This document shows, one piece after another, positions 62,196 to 64,000 of a stretch of 64,000 nucleotides of DNA. The stretch is from positions 121,001 to 185,000 of the forward strand of contig JAXCGZ010001911.1 in NCBI GenBank assembly GCA_037179515.1. Reading direction: 5' to 3'. Origin of the DNA: Halocaridina rubra. Its lineage: Eukaryota > Arthropoda > Malacostraca > Decapoda > Atyidae. The notes under the pieces were generated by a model, which ran no database searches, was not told where the DNA came from, and was given only the letters and a program-made list of their open reading frames with translations. Both the position numbers and the translations under genes were made by a program. Each line of letters opens with the position of its first letter. Within the stretch, counting starts at the first letter, position 1.

Positions 62196-64000
62196 TTACA
62201 TAATTATACTTATCTAACTGTGTTTACGGGAAAGAGCCCAAAGCTCGTATCTTCCCGTCTCCTGATCGGTTCCATTTTATACTTAGTGATACTTATCATA
62301 CCTGTCCTTAAAACTATGGATTGAGATAGCATTAACTACCTCATCGCTTAGCCAATTCCAATTATCAACTACTCTTACACTGAAAAAGTATTTCCTTACA
62401 TCCTGCAAAGAAGTTTACTTATGAAGCTTCAAACTATGACCTCTAGTTCTAGAGCCAGCCATATCAAAATATCGATCCCTATCCACTCTATCATAACCAT
62501 GAAGGAATTTAAAGACTGTCACCATATCCCCCACTCAATCCTCTAGCTTCGAGTGATGGTAAGTCTAATTCCCTCAGCCTCTCATCATAACTGAGATTGC
62601 GTATTTCTGGCACCAGTTTCGTGGCATGTCTTTGAACTTTTCAAACTTTAGCTATGTGCTTTTTCAAGTGCGGATTCCAAAAGGGGGCTGCATATTCGAG
62701 TTTTGGCCTCACATAGGTTACATAAATATTTCTTAACATTTCCTTGTCCATGTGCCTGAAGGCACATGCTATGCCCTTACTATGCCATTTATATGTATTT
62801 CTGGAGACATATCTGCCAGTATGTTTACTCCTAGATCTCTCTCATTTTCTGTCTCTTGAAGTTGTACTCCAGCCACCTAGTAGTCAAGCTTGGGCTTTCT
62901 TGCACTTGTACCCATTCTCATTACTTTACATTTTGAAGTATTGAATTTCATTAGCCACTTTTCTGACCACTCATGCAGACTATTTATATCTTCCTGAAGA
63001 TCTCTACCATTGTTCTCGTTTCCTACTTTCTTCACAATCTTTGAATTATCTGCAAACATATTCATAAATGATTTTACGGACTATGGTAGGTCATTTACGT
63101 ATACAAGGAACAAAAGTGGCCCTAAAACTGAACCCTGTGGAACTCCACTACTAACTCTTCTCCATTCAGACATTGAGTGTCTTACTCCAACCCTCTGTTC
63201 CCTTCCTTCTGAGTAAGTTTTTATCCATTCCAAGACATTTCCACCTATTCTAGCCATTGCTTGCAGCTTCCTAATAAGTCTCCCATGTGGAACAGTGTCA
63301 AACTCTTTCTAGAAGTCTAGGAATATGCAATCTGTCCAGCCCTCTCTTTCCTGTAAGATTCAGCGTACCTCATCATAAATTCTAATAAGTTTGTTACTGT
63401 TGATCTACCTTCTCTGAAGCCATGTTGCCTCACTGACATCAAGTTGAAGGATTCCAAGTGAAGAGAGATATGTTTCCTTAATAGTTTCTCCATAACTTTG
63501 CAAACTATGCTGGTCAAGGAATCTGGTCTATAGTTCAGAGCAGTATCCCACCTTCCCTTTTTGAAGATAGGTATCACATTTGCTTGTTTCCAGCATCTTG
63601 GAATCTCCCCTAACTCCAGTGACTTTTTAAATATGATACTTAGTGCCACTGATATTGAGTTTGTGCATTTTTTAAGTACATGAGGGGATATGTCTTCAGG
63701 ACCTGTAGCTTTATGAACATCTAACTCCATCAGTGCTTTGAATACCTCTGTGGCTGTAAGATTGATGTTCTCTAATACCGGCCCTTGAGCTTCTATCATT
63801 GCAATCTGAGGGGGTGGGGTATTTTCTACTGTAAATACTGACTGAAACTCCTTGTTCAATTCTTTGCAGATCTCTTCATCCGTCTCAGTGATGCTTCCAT
63901 CCGCTCTCTTTAGCCTTAAAACCTGTTCTTTTACTTTCAGTTTTCCTCTGATAAAGCTGTGGAAAAGCTTGGGATTTTCTTTAGCCTTCCAGGTGATATC
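62192..64000 (-). pseudogene. NL4 copy 9, continues beyond the window
   Basis: Minus strand, with a degenerate tail (ATAATTATACTTATCTAACTG), then the terminal block and RT reading 5'-ward: EYAAPFWNPHLK (about 62,690), KWLMKFNTSKCKVMRMGT (about 62,945), MFADNSKIVKK (about 63,055; FADD altered to FADN), HGFREGRSTVTNLLEF (about 63,420), and KATGPEDISPHVLKKC with ENTPPPQIAMIEAQGPVLEN (about 63,690-63,840). Several shifts (about 62,640, 62,770, 63,070, 63,310, 63,375). The window ends in the basic linker upstream of the RT. Confidence 0.85.

Overview
The window is eukaryotic, repeat-dense and AT-rich. I see no host gene, rRNA gene, functional tRNA gene, CRISPR array or bacterial-type operon. Nearly every long reading frame belongs to a transposable element or is a by-product of a (TA)n array. 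An arthropod source is most likely, and a decapod crustacean is my best guess: several non-LTR families of CR1/Jockey type, gypsy and copia LTR elements, Tigger/pogo DNA transposons, tRNA-derived SINEs and very long (TA)n, (CA)n and (ACAT)n microsatellites. The species guess is inference; the element content is read directly from sequence.

Layout. 0.3-0.7 kb: C-terminal scrap of a non-LTR reverse transcriptase. 1.1-3.8 kb: a decayed Ty3/gypsy-class pol with the integrase BEFORE the reverse transcriptase (Gmr1-like order). 4.6-13.9 kb: two adjacent copies (A, B) of a ~2.2 kb LTR-like repeat; copy B is split by a near-complete Jockey-like element (8.6-13.8 kb). 13.9-17.6 kb, minus strand: a gag remnant, a repeat-rich leader, a tRNA-Lys-type primer binding site and a third LTR copy (C). 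17.8-28.1 kb: a gypsy element whose integrase is split by a copia element (19,981-26,634), itself split in its protease by a non-LTR element with RNase H; a tRNA-derived SINE with an 18-bp target duplication sits in the gypsy 3' part. 28.3-30.6 kb: LTR copy D. 30.8-36.7 kb: a Tigger transposon, its transposase on the minus strand, carrying a non-LTR insertion flanked by a ~160-bp duplication.

38-64 kb is dominated by a CR1-like non-LTR family with at least nine copies (plus one at 30.6 kb), many of them nearly identical. Most of their ends abut (CA)n, (TG)n, (ACAT)n or (TA)n arrays. Between them lie a 3.3-kb copy of the poly(A)-tailed non-LTR family (47-50.4 kb), a second RNase H-bearing non-LTR copy (51-52.4 kb), an inverted array of tRNA-like ~270-bp repeats (57.6-58.8 kb) and an internally deleted Tigger flanked on both sides by (TA)n (60.4-62.1 kb).

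How the parts relate. The window is a stratified nest, and split domains, target duplications and disrupted repeats give a relative order of insertion. Labels used below: NL1 = Jockey-like element; NL2 = non-LTR family with RNase H; NL3 = poly(A)-tailed non-LTR family; NL4 = CR1-like microsatellite-associated family; L1 = long-LTR family. The strongest candidate for something under-described is the association of NL4 with AC-type microsatellites, followed by the INT-RT gypsy-class element. All identities and boundaries were judged by eye; none was computed.
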